From the NCBI GenBank assembly GCA_018260445.1, contig JAGLBE010000008.1, forward strand, positions 49,329-113,328: DNA of 64,000 bases, in the 5' to 3' direction. Of this stretch, positions 27,754 to 36,327 are shown piece after piece. Below the pieces are notes generated by a model, which did no database searches, was not told where the DNA came from, and saw only the letters and a list, made by a program, of their open reading frames with translations. The translations under genes were made by a program, and so were the position numbers. The first letter of the stretch is position 1; each line of letters opens with the position of its first letter. This DNA is from Psychrobacter sp. GTDB lineage: Bacteria; Pseudomonadota; Gammaproteobacteria; Pseudomonadales; Moraxellaceae.

Positions 27754-29655
27754 ATGGAATCGATACGTACTTTTTTAAAAAGCTGGCCGGGGCGGATATT
27801 TTTAATGTTGTGTTTATCGCCCCTAGTTATATTGGGGCTTGAGAGCTATTTTAGCGGGTCATCAAACCCTAATGAGTTGGTAAAAGTCGGCGATGAGTCT
27901 ATTAGCCGTACGGCTTATCAAGAAATGCTAGATAGCCGCCGCCGTGAGTTGATAAAGAGCGGCATAGACCCAAGCCTTATCAATAACAGTGTGCTAAGCG
28001 ATGAGGTTTTAGACTCACTCATAGCGCAGGCTTTGCTAAAAAATCAGGCGCAAACGTTAGGGTTCTATGTGTCCGATAAAGTTATCAACGATATCCTCTT
28101 AAAAGACCCTCAGTTTAAAGATGCCGCTGGTAATTTTTCCAATGAGCGCTTTGCTTTTGTTTTAAAGCAACAACGCATGACCAAGGATCAGCTGTTTAAC
28201 GACTATCGCCATCAGCTCAATGTCAGTAAGTTATATGACAGTGTGGCACAAACGGCGGTTTATCCTAGCAATGGGGTGGACCAACTGCTAGCATGGCAAC
28301 AAGAAACACGCAATGTTTGGTTGCATCGCTTGCCTTGGCAGGATTTTGCCAGTCAAGTGAGTGTATCAGAGAAGGATATTGCCGCCTATTATGATACCCA
28401 TAAACATGATTTAAAAAGTTTGGCTATGGTGGATTTGGCCTATGTGGTGCTTGACCCGACAAAAATTGCAACCGAGGCCGTAAGCGAAGCTGATATCCGG
28501 GCGGAGTATGACGCGTTTAAAGCCAACTACTCAAGTCAGTATGCGCAAAAAGTCAGTCAAATTTTAATCACGGGTGATAAGGCGTTGGACACTGTCAATA
28601 GCGTGCAGCAGCGCTTAAAAAAGGGCGAGTCTTTTGCCGCTTTGGCCAAGGCGCTATCTGCTGACCCGGTAAGTCGTATGAATGGCGGCGATATTGGCAC
28701 CTTTAATCCTGCAGCTTTTGGCATGGATGCCGATAAAGTAGCGCAAGCGCTTGATGGCTTAACGGTAGGTCAGGTGTCACAGCCTGTGAAAACCAGTTAT
28801 GGTTATCAGATATTTAAAGTGACGGCAATTGAGGGAGAAGCTGTTCCAAGTTTTGCGGCGATGCATGCGCAGCTGAAAGAGCGTGCGGCGCAACAAAAGA
28901 AGGCGGCGCTGATTGGCGAGAAAATCACTCGCATTAATGAGATGGCGATAGATGGTATGAGTGCGGCGGATATCGCCGAACAAGAAGGCTTGCCCCTACA
29001 AAAAATTGCCAATTATCCTAAGCAAGATAATCACACCGCTTTGAATCAGCCCGCCGTGATTGACGCCGCTTTTGATGAGATGCGCTTACAAGATGAGTCG
29101 GTGAGTACGAGTATTACGGTGAATAACGATACCATTTGGTTGCAGCCGACGCATTATCGCCCCGTTGCACCCTTAAGTTTGCAGCAAGCATCGGCAGGTA
29201 TTAAGAAGATTTTAACCAAGCAAGCGGCGATTGCCTTAGCAGCGACTAAAGCCAAAGAGATGGCGCAGCAAATTAATGCTAGCGGCGCCGGCATCCAAGC
29301 GCTTAATGTGGCGTTTACGCCTTTGGGTGAGGTGACGCGGCAAAGTACAGTCTTAATGCCCGAAGAAAAAACAGTGGTATTTGCACAAGAGGCGGCGATG
29401 AATAAAGAGGTAAAGCTCGCGAGTAAAACACGGGCCGTCGCCCAGTCCACGCCGCAAGGGGCATCAGTATTGGTAATCAATACAGTCAAAAACACCGCGC
29501 CGCAGCCGGTGACCGCGGCGCAGCGCCAACAAACGCTGAAAGAGGTCAGTTTAAGGCGTGGCCAAGAGGATTTTGCAGACTATTTAGAGTATTTAAAGAT
29601 GGCCATCGATGTGACTAAAAATGACAGTATGCTGGCAGATATGGCGGGTTTATAG
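27754..29655 (+). CDS. ppiD: Inner-membrane periplasmic folding factor PpiD
   Basis: 633-residue SurA-like chaperone anchored by one N-terminal membrane segment (IFLMLCLSPLVILGLESYF, about 14-32) with the rest in the periplasm, assisting proteins leaving the Sec translocon. A SurA N-like chaperone domain (VKVGDESISRTAYQEML...) is followed by a parvulin domain (about 262-355: YAQKVSQILITGD...GGDIGTFNPAAFGMD...VGQVSQPVKTSYGYQIFKV). A second, degenerate C-terminal PPIase-like segment runs to the end. Length is close to E. coli PpiD (623), and the hupB-ppiD order is conserved. Confidence 0.95.
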   Translation: MESIRTFLKSWPGRIFLMLCLSPLVILGLESYFSGSSNPNELVKVGDESISRTAYQEMLDSRRRELIKSGIDPSLINNSVLSDEVLDSLIAQALLKNQAQTLGFYVSDKVINDILLKDPQFKDAAGNFSNERFAFVLKQQRMTKDQLFNDYRHQLNVSKLYDSVAQTAVYPSNGVDQLLAWQQETRNVWLHRLPWQDFASQVSVSEKDIAAYYDTHKHDLKSLAMVDLAYVVLDPTKIATEAVSEADIRAEYDAFKANYSSQYAQKVSQILITGDKALDTVNSVQQRLKKGESFAALAKALSADPVSRMNGGDIGTFNPAAFGMDADKVAQALDGLTVGQVSQPVKTSYGYQIFKVTAIEGEAVPSFAAMHAQLKERAAQQKKAALIGEKITRINEMAIDGMSAADIAEQEGLPLQKIANYPKQDNHTALNQPAVIDAAFDEMRLQDESVSTSITVNNDTIWLQPTHYRPVAPLSLQQASAGIKKILTKQAAIALAATKAKEMAQQINASGAGIQALNVAFTPLGEVTRQSTVLMPEEKTVVFAQEAAMNKEVKLASKTRAVAQSTPQGASVLVINTVKNTAPQPVTAAQRQQTLKEVSLRRGQEDFADYLEYLKMAIDVTKNDSMLADMAGL

Positions 29656-29730
29656 CATGGAATCCTTGATAAGCTTTATCGCTGCTTATTAATCGACTTA
29701 ATCCACGCCGCCAATCACCCGTTTAAACAA

Positions 29731-29765
29731 AAAACCGCTGTTTGAAACAACAGCGGTTTTTTTAT
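29731..29765. terminator. Bidirectional terminator between ppiD and purH
   Basis: Twelve-base-pair stem AAAACCGCTGTT/AACAGCGGTTTT with a 6-nt loop. T-runs follow on both strands, so it can end ppiD (plus) and purH (minus) transcripts. Confidence 0.9.
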
Positions 29766-29867
29766 TTTAAAAACCAAGACCTAAGCGGCATCACCACCAT
29801 GACGATATCATGACGACGATATCATAACGATGTTTAACGCGAATGGCTGAATGGCGAAAAGGTTGAC

Positions 29868-31493
29868 TTAGTGACGGAAATGACGCATACCGGTAAACAC
29901 CATCGCAATACCATGCTCATTGGCAGCGGCAATAATCTCGGCATCTCGAATGGAGCCACCCGGTTGAATAATCGCCGTAATACCCACTTCAGCAGCGTTA
30001 TCGATACCGTCTCTAAAGGGGAAGAAGGCATCAGAGGCCATCACAGCGCCGGCAGTCGGCAGGCTGGCGTGCTGCGCCTTAATGGCGGCAATGCGAGCAG
30101 AATTGACCCGACTCATTTGCCCCGCCCCAATGCCAATGGTGCGTAAATTATGGCCATAAACAATCGCATTGGACTTAACATACTTGGCAACAATATTGGT
30201 AAACAGTAAATCCTCAAGCTGCTCGGCACTAGGCTGGGTCTCACTGACCACATGAATATCATCAAGCGTGACTACCGCCAAATCTTGGTTTTGTATCAGC
30301 AGGCCACCCGTTACCCGTTTATAATCCAACTGCGGTTGGCGGGCATTGGGCGCAGGTAGGGCACCGCAAGTCAGTACCCGCACATTTTTTTTACTCGCCG
30401 TAATCTCAAGCACCCCTGGCTCTAAGCTTGGGGCGATAATCACTTCGGCAAACTGGGTATCCACAATAGCTTGAGCCGTTTGCACCGTTAAGGGGCGGTT
30501 AAAGGCGATAATGCCGCCAAAAGAGGACTCTGCATCGGTGCTAAAAGCCGTTTTATAAGCCACAGTTTGATTGGCATCGATGGCAACGCCGCAAGGGTTG
30601 GCGTGTTTTACAATCACGCAAGCAGGCGCAACAAACGATTTGACGCATTCTAGCGCCGCATCGGTATCGGCAATATTGTTATAAGACAAGGCTTTACCCT
30701 GATGCTGCTTAGCAGTCGCAATGCTGGCTTGGCTCTTGTCTTGGCTATTGTCTTGGCTCCCGTCTTGGCTATTGTCATGGCCAGCCTCGATATAGAATGC
30801 AGCTTGCTGGTGCGGATTTTCGCCATAGCGTAAATCTTGCACTTTATGCAGCTGGGTATTAAAGGTGCGGGGAAAGGTGTCGGGGGTGTCAAACCCTTGC
30901 AAGCGATTGCCCAGAAAATTGGCAATCATCCCGTCATAGTGTGCCGTGTGTTCAAACGCTTTTACCGCCAAGTTAAAGCGGGTTTTTTGCGACAAGCTAC
31001 CCGTTTCTTTGAGTTCCGCTAAGATGGCAGTATAGTCATTGGGGTTGGTGACAATCGCCACATGGTCGTGGTTTTTAGCCGCAGAGCGCACCATGGTAGG
31101 GCCACCAATATCTATGTTTTCAATAGCATCCACTTTGGTGACATCTGGATTGGCTACGGTTGTCGCAAAGGGATATAAATTGACCACCACCAAGTCGATA
31201 GGGCGGATGCCATGCTCACTCATGACGCTATCATCTTGCCCCCGCCGTCCTAAAATGCCCCCGTGTATCTTAGGGTGCAAGGTTTTGACCCGGCCGTCCA
31301 TCATTTCTGGAAACCCAGTGTAGTCAGCCACTTCGGTGACCGCAATGCCTTTATCGGCCAGTAGACGGTATGTGCCGCCTGTGGACAATAGGTCATATCC
31401 GGCATCTATGAGACCTTGAGCGAAAGAATCAATTTGCGTTTTATCCGAAACAGAAAGAAGCGCATAGGGCTTGGCAGGCATAGTGTTTTCCAT
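29868..31493 (-). CDS. purH: Bifunctional AICAR formyltransferase / IMP cyclohydrolase
   Basis: 541-residue enzyme catalysing the last two steps to IMP. The N-terminal cyclohydrolase domain has [25 protein letters not shown] and [19 protein letters not shown]. The transformylase domain has [29 protein letters not shown], and the KHANPCG catalytic motif. It ends [31 protein letters not shown], as expected. A 12-bp repeat (30729-30776) inserts an Ser-Gln-Asp-rich loop after [14 protein letters not shown] at 31481 is an alternative start with GGAAAA upstream. Follows fis by 172 bp. Confidence 0.97.
   Translation of the reverse strand: MENTMPAKPYALLSVSDKTQIDSFAQGLIDAGYDLLSTGGTYRLLADKGIAVTEVADYTGFPEMMDGRVKTLHPKIHGGILGRRGQDDSVMSEHGIRPIDLVVVNLYPFATTVANPDVTKVDAIENIDIGGPTMVRSAAKNHDHVAIVTNPNDYTAILAELKETGSLSQKTRFNLAVKAFEHTAHYDGMIANFLGNRLQGFDTPDTFPRTFNTQLHKVQDLRYGENPHQQAAFYIEAGHDNSQDGSQDNSQDKSQASIATAKQHQGKALSYNNIADTDAALECVKSFVAPACVIVKHANPCGVAIDANQTVAYKTAFSTDAESSFGGIIAFNRPLTVQTAQAIVDTQFAEVIIAPSLEPGVLEITASKKNVRVLTCGALPAPNARQPQLDYKRVTGGLLIQNQDLAVVTLDDIHVVSETQPSAEQLEDLLFTNIVAKYVKSNAIVYGHNLRTIGIGAGQMSRVNSARIAAIKAQHASLPTAGAVMASDAFFPFRDGIDNAAEVGITAIIQPGGSIRDAEIIAAANEHGIAMVFTGMRHFRH
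30729..30776. repeat. Four-copy 12-bp tandem repeat inside purH
   Basis: Units TTGGCTCTTGTC, TTGGCTATTGTC, TTGGCTCCCGTC and TTGGCTATTGTC in succession. On the coding strand they encode repeated (D/N)-(S/G/K)-S/Q-Q-D quartets in a loop of the transformylase domain. Frame-neutral. Confidence 0.88.
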
Positions 31494-31665
31494 AGTAGGT
31501 GAATAGGTAACGTCAGAGCAATCTTTAAAGCCCTGTGCTCATTGCGCACTAGGATGAGTGCTTAAAAGAGTGTACTTTGAGTAAACAGCGCCTATAGTAG
31601 AGGAATTTTATAAAGATGACAAAGACTTCATGCCACTTGGCTTGTCATAGACGACGCAACCCGGC

Positions 31666-32028
31666 CTATAGCAACCCGTATAACTGCATTTTTTTTCTAA
31701 GGGTGCCACGATTGATGCCCAAAATAAGACAAGCTTTGGATTGATTGCCGTGCGTTTGTTCGAGCACGACTTCGAGTAGGGGCTTTTCTACCTCTTGTAA
31801 AAAAGTGGCATAAAGGTTGGTCGGCTGTTGCCCATCTAACTCTTTTAGATAGTGATAGACTGCGCTTTTGACATGGGTACGTAATGGGGTTTGATAGACC
31901 AAATTTTGATAAAGGGTCGTATCCATGGGCTGTGCGTTATTCTCTTTACTGGGCTGACTGTGTTTACAATCCTTATTATCCTCACCAGCCTCATTTTTAG
32001 TATCTGTATTATCTTGATTGCTTATCAT
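31666..32028 (-). CDS. fis: Fis-family DNA-binding protein
   Basis: 120 residues. The C-terminal 80 match E. coli Fis (LRTHVKSAVYHYLKELDGQ...LYATFLQEVEKPLLEVVLEQTHGNQSKACLILGINRGTLRKKMQLYGLL), including the helix-turn-helix GNQSKACLILGINRGTLRKK. The first 35 residues are an Asn/Asp/Lys-rich extension absent from E. coli Fis (98). Fis bends DNA and regulates rRNA promoters and recombination. Sits in the conserved prmA-DUF3426-fis-purH order; dusB, which precedes fis in many gammaproteobacteria, is absent. Confidence 0.92.
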   Translation of the reverse strand: MISNQDNTDTKNEAGEDNKDCKHSQPSKENNAQPMDTTLYQNLVYQTPLRTHVKSAVYHYLKELDGQQPTNLYATFLQEVEKPLLEVVLEQTHGNQSKACLILGINRGTLRKKMQLYGLL

Positions 32029-32279
32029 AGCGGTAGGGCCAAGGTTGGTAGAAACAAAATCCGTCGTGACAAAATGATGAGGTAAGTGTGCAGAAGGTTG
32101 GATAGGGGTAAACGCTTAGCGCTATAAGTCATGGCAAAGGATGTTAACCCAGTGTACTGCACTAAGCAATAGCGCAATAGCGCAATAGCGGTTAAAGGTA
32201 TAGCTATAAGGTAGACGTGATAGATATCAGCTCACCAGGTTAACTGGCGTACCACCTTCAATCGCCTTTATGTCATCAA

Positions 32280-33560
32280 CTAATAAAAGGGCGTGATGTC
32301 TACTTTGGTGATGGTGCTTGGGGCGATATTCACCGTTAACATAACCAAGGTTACCTGCGAGCTACCCATCAAACGTTGCGGGGTTACCAAATACTCATCC
32401 GGCTTTGCAATAAACTCACCTTTGAGTTTATCACCCTGATAAAGACGCACTTTGATATTTGGAAAAAGCTGGGTATGACTACTTTGATTGCTAATGGCGG
32501 CCATAATGTCTGTTGCATTTGCGGCGCTAGTACTGGGCAGATGCTGCTGATTGGCGATAATCAGTTTAGAGATATCGGCATCGGGTAACGCACAGTTTAC
32601 CATACTGCAAAATTCTTGTAAGCGCAGCCGCTGGGTGGGTTCTTTTATTAGCGCGTCTAAGTTAAAAACGATGTATTGGGCAAATAATAACAGCACTAAA
32701 GCTATGCAGCCCAATAACCAAAAAAACGGCGTCACTATGGCGGCGTTAAAAGCAGAAAAACTAGGCGCCTTTGCAGACGATGGGCCGTCGCGCTGTTGTA
32801 AGCGCTCATTAGGCAGTTTGATACTCGCCTCTGATTTAGGCGCTTCAGATTGGGTGGTTTGCACCCCAAGGTCATCAAGCAGGCTACTTAAGTTTGCATT
32901 GGTTTTAGGCGCGGTAAAAGACTCTGGCTTTTCAAAAAGGTTGGCGCTGCTGTCATCAAATGGGTCGTCGACATAGGTGTCGTTAAGCCCTTCCTCTGCT
33001 AGCAGATCCTCAATCCAAGAGTCATCAGATGGCAAATCATCCTCAATAGCCAATGTATCAAAAACGTTGGTTTTTCTTGCCTGAACTGCCCCGTCTAAAT
33101 CATCGGTGAACAACCAATCATCACCAAAATCTGCAGCAAACGCATCGTCGTCACTTGACGCTAATGGTTCCTCACTGTCAACTAACATATCATCGTAAAT
33201 CAGCTCATCGTCAGGGATAGCCTTGTTAATTTTAAACGCATCCGCTTTTCGACTTTTTTTGGTAGAGTCTTTGGCGACGGCGGTGCTCGTAGCCGGCTGG
33301 GTCTCTAGGGTATCTAGGGACTGGGGTCGGGACTGGGATCGGGACTGGGGTGACTGGGTGGCATTTTCTATGTCGCCATCTTTTTGTTTTTGGCTAGGGG
33401 CGTCGGCTAAATTGTCAGTAATTAAAAAAGAGGTATCACACGCACCGCAGCGGGCCTTGTTTTTCCCAGCGGCGAGCTGGGCTAGGCTAACCTTATACTG
33501 GGTATGGCAATGGGGACATTCACTACGGATAAACTCAGGCATATTCGTTTTCTGACTCAT
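32280..33560 (-). CDS. Zinc-ribbon MJ0042 / DUF3426 membrane protein
   Basis: 426 residues. The N-terminal MJ0042 zinc ribbon has two Cys pairs (CPHCHTQYKV, CGACDTSFLI, residues 15-45). A long acidic, disordered segment (about 50-260) includes an SQSRSQSRPQS repeat (33319-33360). One membrane helix (FFWLLGCIALVLLLFAQYIVF, about 280-300) is followed by a periplasmic DUF3426 domain with two conserved cysteines (FCSMVNCALP) and a beta-rich end. The family sits next to prmA and fis in many gammaproteobacteria; its function is unknown. GAGGT precedes the ATG. Confidence 0.88.
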   Translation of the reverse strand: MSQKTNMPEFIRSECPHCHTQYKVSLAQLAAGKNKARCGACDTSFLITDNLADAPSQKQKDGDIENATQSPQSRSQSRPQSLDTLETQPATSTAVAKDSTKKSRKADAFKINKAIPDDELIYDDMLVDSEEPLASSDDDAFAADFGDDWLFTDDLDGAVQARKTNVFDTLAIEDDLPSDDSWIEDLLAEEGLNDTYVDDPFDDSSANLFEKPESFTAPKTNANLSSLLDDLGVQTTQSEAPKSEASIKLPNERLQQRDGPSSAKAPSFSAFNAAIVTPFFWLLGCIALVLLLFAQYIVFNLDALIKEPTQRLRLQEFCSMVNCALPDADISKLIIANQQHLPSTSAANATDIMAAISNQSSHTQLFPNIKVRLYQGDKLKGEFIAKPDEYLVTPQRLMGSSQVTLVMLTVNIAPSTITKVDITPFY

Positions 33561-33799
33561 GGATATAAGACCTCATTTGCCTATAGAGTATAAGACAACT
33601 CGCTAGTGTGCCTGCTCAAGTTTTCTAGTCAGGCTTATAAAAATAAAGGTTGGGTTTGCTATCTATTAAGCAGCAAGCAGCAAGCAATCAACAGTCAGGT
33701 AAGTGAAGAGCCATATTAGGTCACGGCAAAAGCACTTCCTTGTGCTTGCAAGATTGGCAAACATTTTTTTACTATATTAGCAGATGTTATTAATTGTTG

Positions 33800-34714
33800 C
33801 TACCCTGTAAATCTGCCTGATAAGCGGTACCAATGCGCATCGGCTGTATTTTGGTAGGCAAACTGACCATCAATATTAAACCAAGGCGCATAAGCGGCGA
33901 TGACCTCATCAAGTTGTTCCTCTATCAACCCTGCCAATGCAATGCCGCCATTAGGCTGAATTAAGGTCGCCAAATAAGGGGCAAGTGTCATGAGGGGCTT
34001 GGCTAAGATATTGGCAACCAGGATATCGGCTTTAAGCACAGTGCCTGCCAAAACGGCTTGGTTAAAGGCGTCAGGGAGATAGGCGTCTAGATGGGCAAGC
34101 ACCCCATTGCAGTCGGCATTTTGCTTGGTGGCCAAAACCGCTTGTGGGTCAATATCCACACTGTAAACCTGTTTGGCGCCTAACAACAACGCAGCCACGC
34201 CTAGAATACCAGAGCCACAACCATAATCAATAATCACCTTATTGCTAAGGTCCTGCTCGGTTAACCAATCCAAACATAAGCGAGTCGTCGCATGATACCC
34301 CGTCCCAAAGGCCAAGCCAGGATCCATCATGATATTGATGGCGTTTGCATCGGGCGGGGTCATCCATTTGGGTACAATCCATAAATTGTTGCGGCATTCG
34401 ATTGGCTTGTAGTGCGACATCCACTCGCGCTCCCAATCGGTATCGGCAAGCGCCGTCGTCCACACGCGGCGGGCGTGCACTTGGGTAGCAACCGTTTGAC
34501 CAATGGCTTCAAGACTACCCATAGCGTCTGCGCCAAATAGGCCGGTCACAATGACCTCATCCCATAGCGGCGACTGACCCGGTAGAGGTTCAAATAAGGG
34601 CTGGTCGCCGGCGTCCACCAAGCTAATCGATAACGCACCTTCTTCTAACAGCAGACTTTCAGCAAGCTCAACGTCCGCTTTGGCACATTGTAAGTGTAAT
34701 TGTTGCCAATCCAT
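33800..34714 (-). CDS. prmA: Ribosomal protein L11 methyltransferase
   Basis: 304-residue SAM-dependent enzyme that trimethylates bL12's partner uL11. The N-terminal substrate-recognition domain (MDWQQLHLQCAKADVELAESLLLEEGALSISL) precedes the Rossmann core: DPGLAFGTGYHATTRLCL, the SAM motif IDYGCGSGILGVAALLLGA, acidic VYSVDIDPQAV and DILVANILAKPL. Length normal. AGGAA precedes the ATG. Lies 239 bp upstream of the DUF3426 gene. Confidence 0.96.
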   Translation of the reverse strand: MDWQQLHLQCAKADVELAESLLLEEGALSISLVDAGDQPLFEPLPGQSPLWDEVIVTGLFGADAMGSLEAIGQTVATQVHARRVWTTALADTDWEREWMSHYKPIECRNNLWIVPKWMTPPDANAINIMMDPGLAFGTGYHATTRLCLDWLTEQDLSNKVIIDYGCGSGILGVAALLLGAKQVYSVDIDPQAVLATKQNADCNGVLAHLDAYLPDAFNQAVLAGTVLKADILVANILAKPLMTLAPYLATLIQPNGGIALAGLIEEQLDEVIAAYAPWFNIDGQFAYQNTADAHWYRLSGRFTG

Positions 34715-34891
34715 AATTATTCCTAATCAATATCGTGATGACGGTCGGTTGGCAATTGGGCAAACCGACGTAAAATAGGTTGCCGTGTTTGCCAAGCGTT
34801 TTACTGGGGCGCTTAGACGTATCTTACAGCGTAGCAGTGATAGCTTTGTAGCTTTAGTTCTATCAGTTGATATCTGTGAAAAAAAAGGGTA

Positions 34892-36109
34892 CTAGTGCGC
34901 CAGCGCCGCTTGTGCCTCGGCAATAACCCGTTGATTGCCCTGATACTGCGCCGATATTAAAATAACCTGCCACAAGGATTTTTTGCTGGGCGCCGTTTGG
35001 GCAACCACTAGCCCGCGCCGTGCCATCGCTTCCGCTTTTAAATACTGGTTTTGCTTTAACGCCACTTGCGCCAAATAAAAATAAACGGCCGAGGATTGCG
35101 GTGCTAGTCGCTGGGCTCGGGTAAAGGTGCTTTGGGCGGCAGAGAGTTGCCCTTGGCGTAGTTGCTTGACGCCTGCATTCATCAGCTGCCTAAAGGCGGG
35201 GATATCATCGCCTGTCGCCATTGGGGCTGGGGTATTGGGCCGCGCCGTTGAATGTTGCCGGGCTTGATTTAATAGCGTTTGCTGCACCGTTTCAGGGTCA
35301 GGCTTGGGTATCTTGATGATAATGGCAGTGGGGGTGGCTGTCTCTAGGTTGTCAGTTTTGACTGGCTCTGCAACGGCCATTTCGCGATGATTTACTCGAG
35401 CATCAGCATCAGCATCAACATTAGCATCAACATCATTAGGCACATCCGTAGCAACTTGCTCTGTATGTTGCTTAGATTGGGGTGCCACTGCCCCCGCATT
35501 GACAGTGCTGTCAACCGTTGACTGCCCTAGTGGCTTGGTTTGGCTATTGGTTTCGCTATTGGTTTCGGTCACTGCTGGCGCAGGTGCGGCAGTGCTAGTA
35601 GGAGAGCGGGCCGTATCACTTGGAAAAAGCACGCCGTAATCTTCTGCAACCTTAATGTCACGAGACCGACCTAGCGCCTTATCGTCACCTTCATTATCTT
35701 GAGTCGCAACGCCGTTTTTAGAGATTACGGTGCCTTGTGCCGGGGCCAAAATAGGGTCACGATTGGGCGGTTTAGGTGCTGTTTCAGTGGCCAATTCAGG
35801 TGATGTTGGCAACACTTTGGCGGTAGCAGTTGCAGTTTTAGAGGGGTTAGAGGGGGTCGATGGGTTAGAGGGGATTGAGGGGATTGAGGGAAGTGTCGCT
35901 GTGCTTGAACGGGCAGGCGCGCTCTTAACTTGCCCATTCGCTGGGGTGCCATTTTGCATGCCGGTTGTGGTTTGACAACCCGTCAGCAGCGTAAGGCTCA
36001 TGGCAGTGGCCATAACCACAGGATGGCGAAAACGCCAAAAAGCTAAAGGCCAATAAGCTAAAGATAGGCGCGTGTGACGTTTGGCAGCAATCATCTGGTT
36101 TGAAGACAT
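34892..36109 (-). CDS. TPR lipoprotein next to PBP1b (LpoP-like candidate)
   Basis: 405 residues with a late lipobox LLTGC (about residues 41-45), so a membrane-anchored lipoprotein; the n-region before it is unusually long and the start is uncertain (in-frame ATGs at 36094 and 36013). A long disordered, Pro/Ser/Thr/Asp-rich linker (about 50-290) with short tandem repeats (35840-35892 and 35401-35438) leads to a C-terminal TPR unit (AFRQLMNAGVKQLRQGQLSAAQSTFTRAQRLAPQSSAVYFYLAQVALKQNQYLKAEAMARRGL). In Pseudomonas aeruginosa the TPR lipoprotein LpoP activates PBP1b and is encoded beside it. The same placement here (218 bp after mrcB, same strand) suggests the same job. Confidence 0.75.
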   Translation of the reverse strand: MSSNQMIAAKRHTRLSLAYWPLAFWRFRHPVVMATAMSLTLLTGCQTTTGMQNGTPANGQVKSAPARSSTATLPSIPSIPSNPSTPSNPSKTATATAKVLPTSPELATETAPKPPNRDPILAPAQGTVISKNGVATQDNEGDDKALGRSRDIKVAEDYGVLFPSDTARSPTSTAAPAPAVTETNSETNSQTKPLGQSTVDSTVNAGAVAPQSKQHTEQVATDVPNDVDANVDADADARVNHREMAVAEPVKTDNLETATPTAIIIKIPKPDPETVQQTLLNQARQHSTARPNTPAPMATGDDIPAFRQLMNAGVKQLRQGQLSAAQSTFTRAQRLAPQSSAVYFYLAQVALKQNQYLKAEAMARRGLVVAQTAPSKKSLWQVILISAQYQGNQRVIAEAQAALAH

Positions 36110-36327
36110 TCATTAAACCCGTATAGTAATAAAAGAGACGAGACTTAAAATGCAAGCGAACAGCACTAAGCCTACATAAGCCTACAAGATAGATGCGAAC
36201 TAGCGGGTTTTGATGCCGCTTTTTTCTTACCACGAGTGGCTGCTAGCGAGTATGTTTAGCGCCTAGCGCCTAGCGCCTATCACCTATCGTTTAGGGTAAT
36301 TAGGCAGTCTATACTTATACTGAACAT

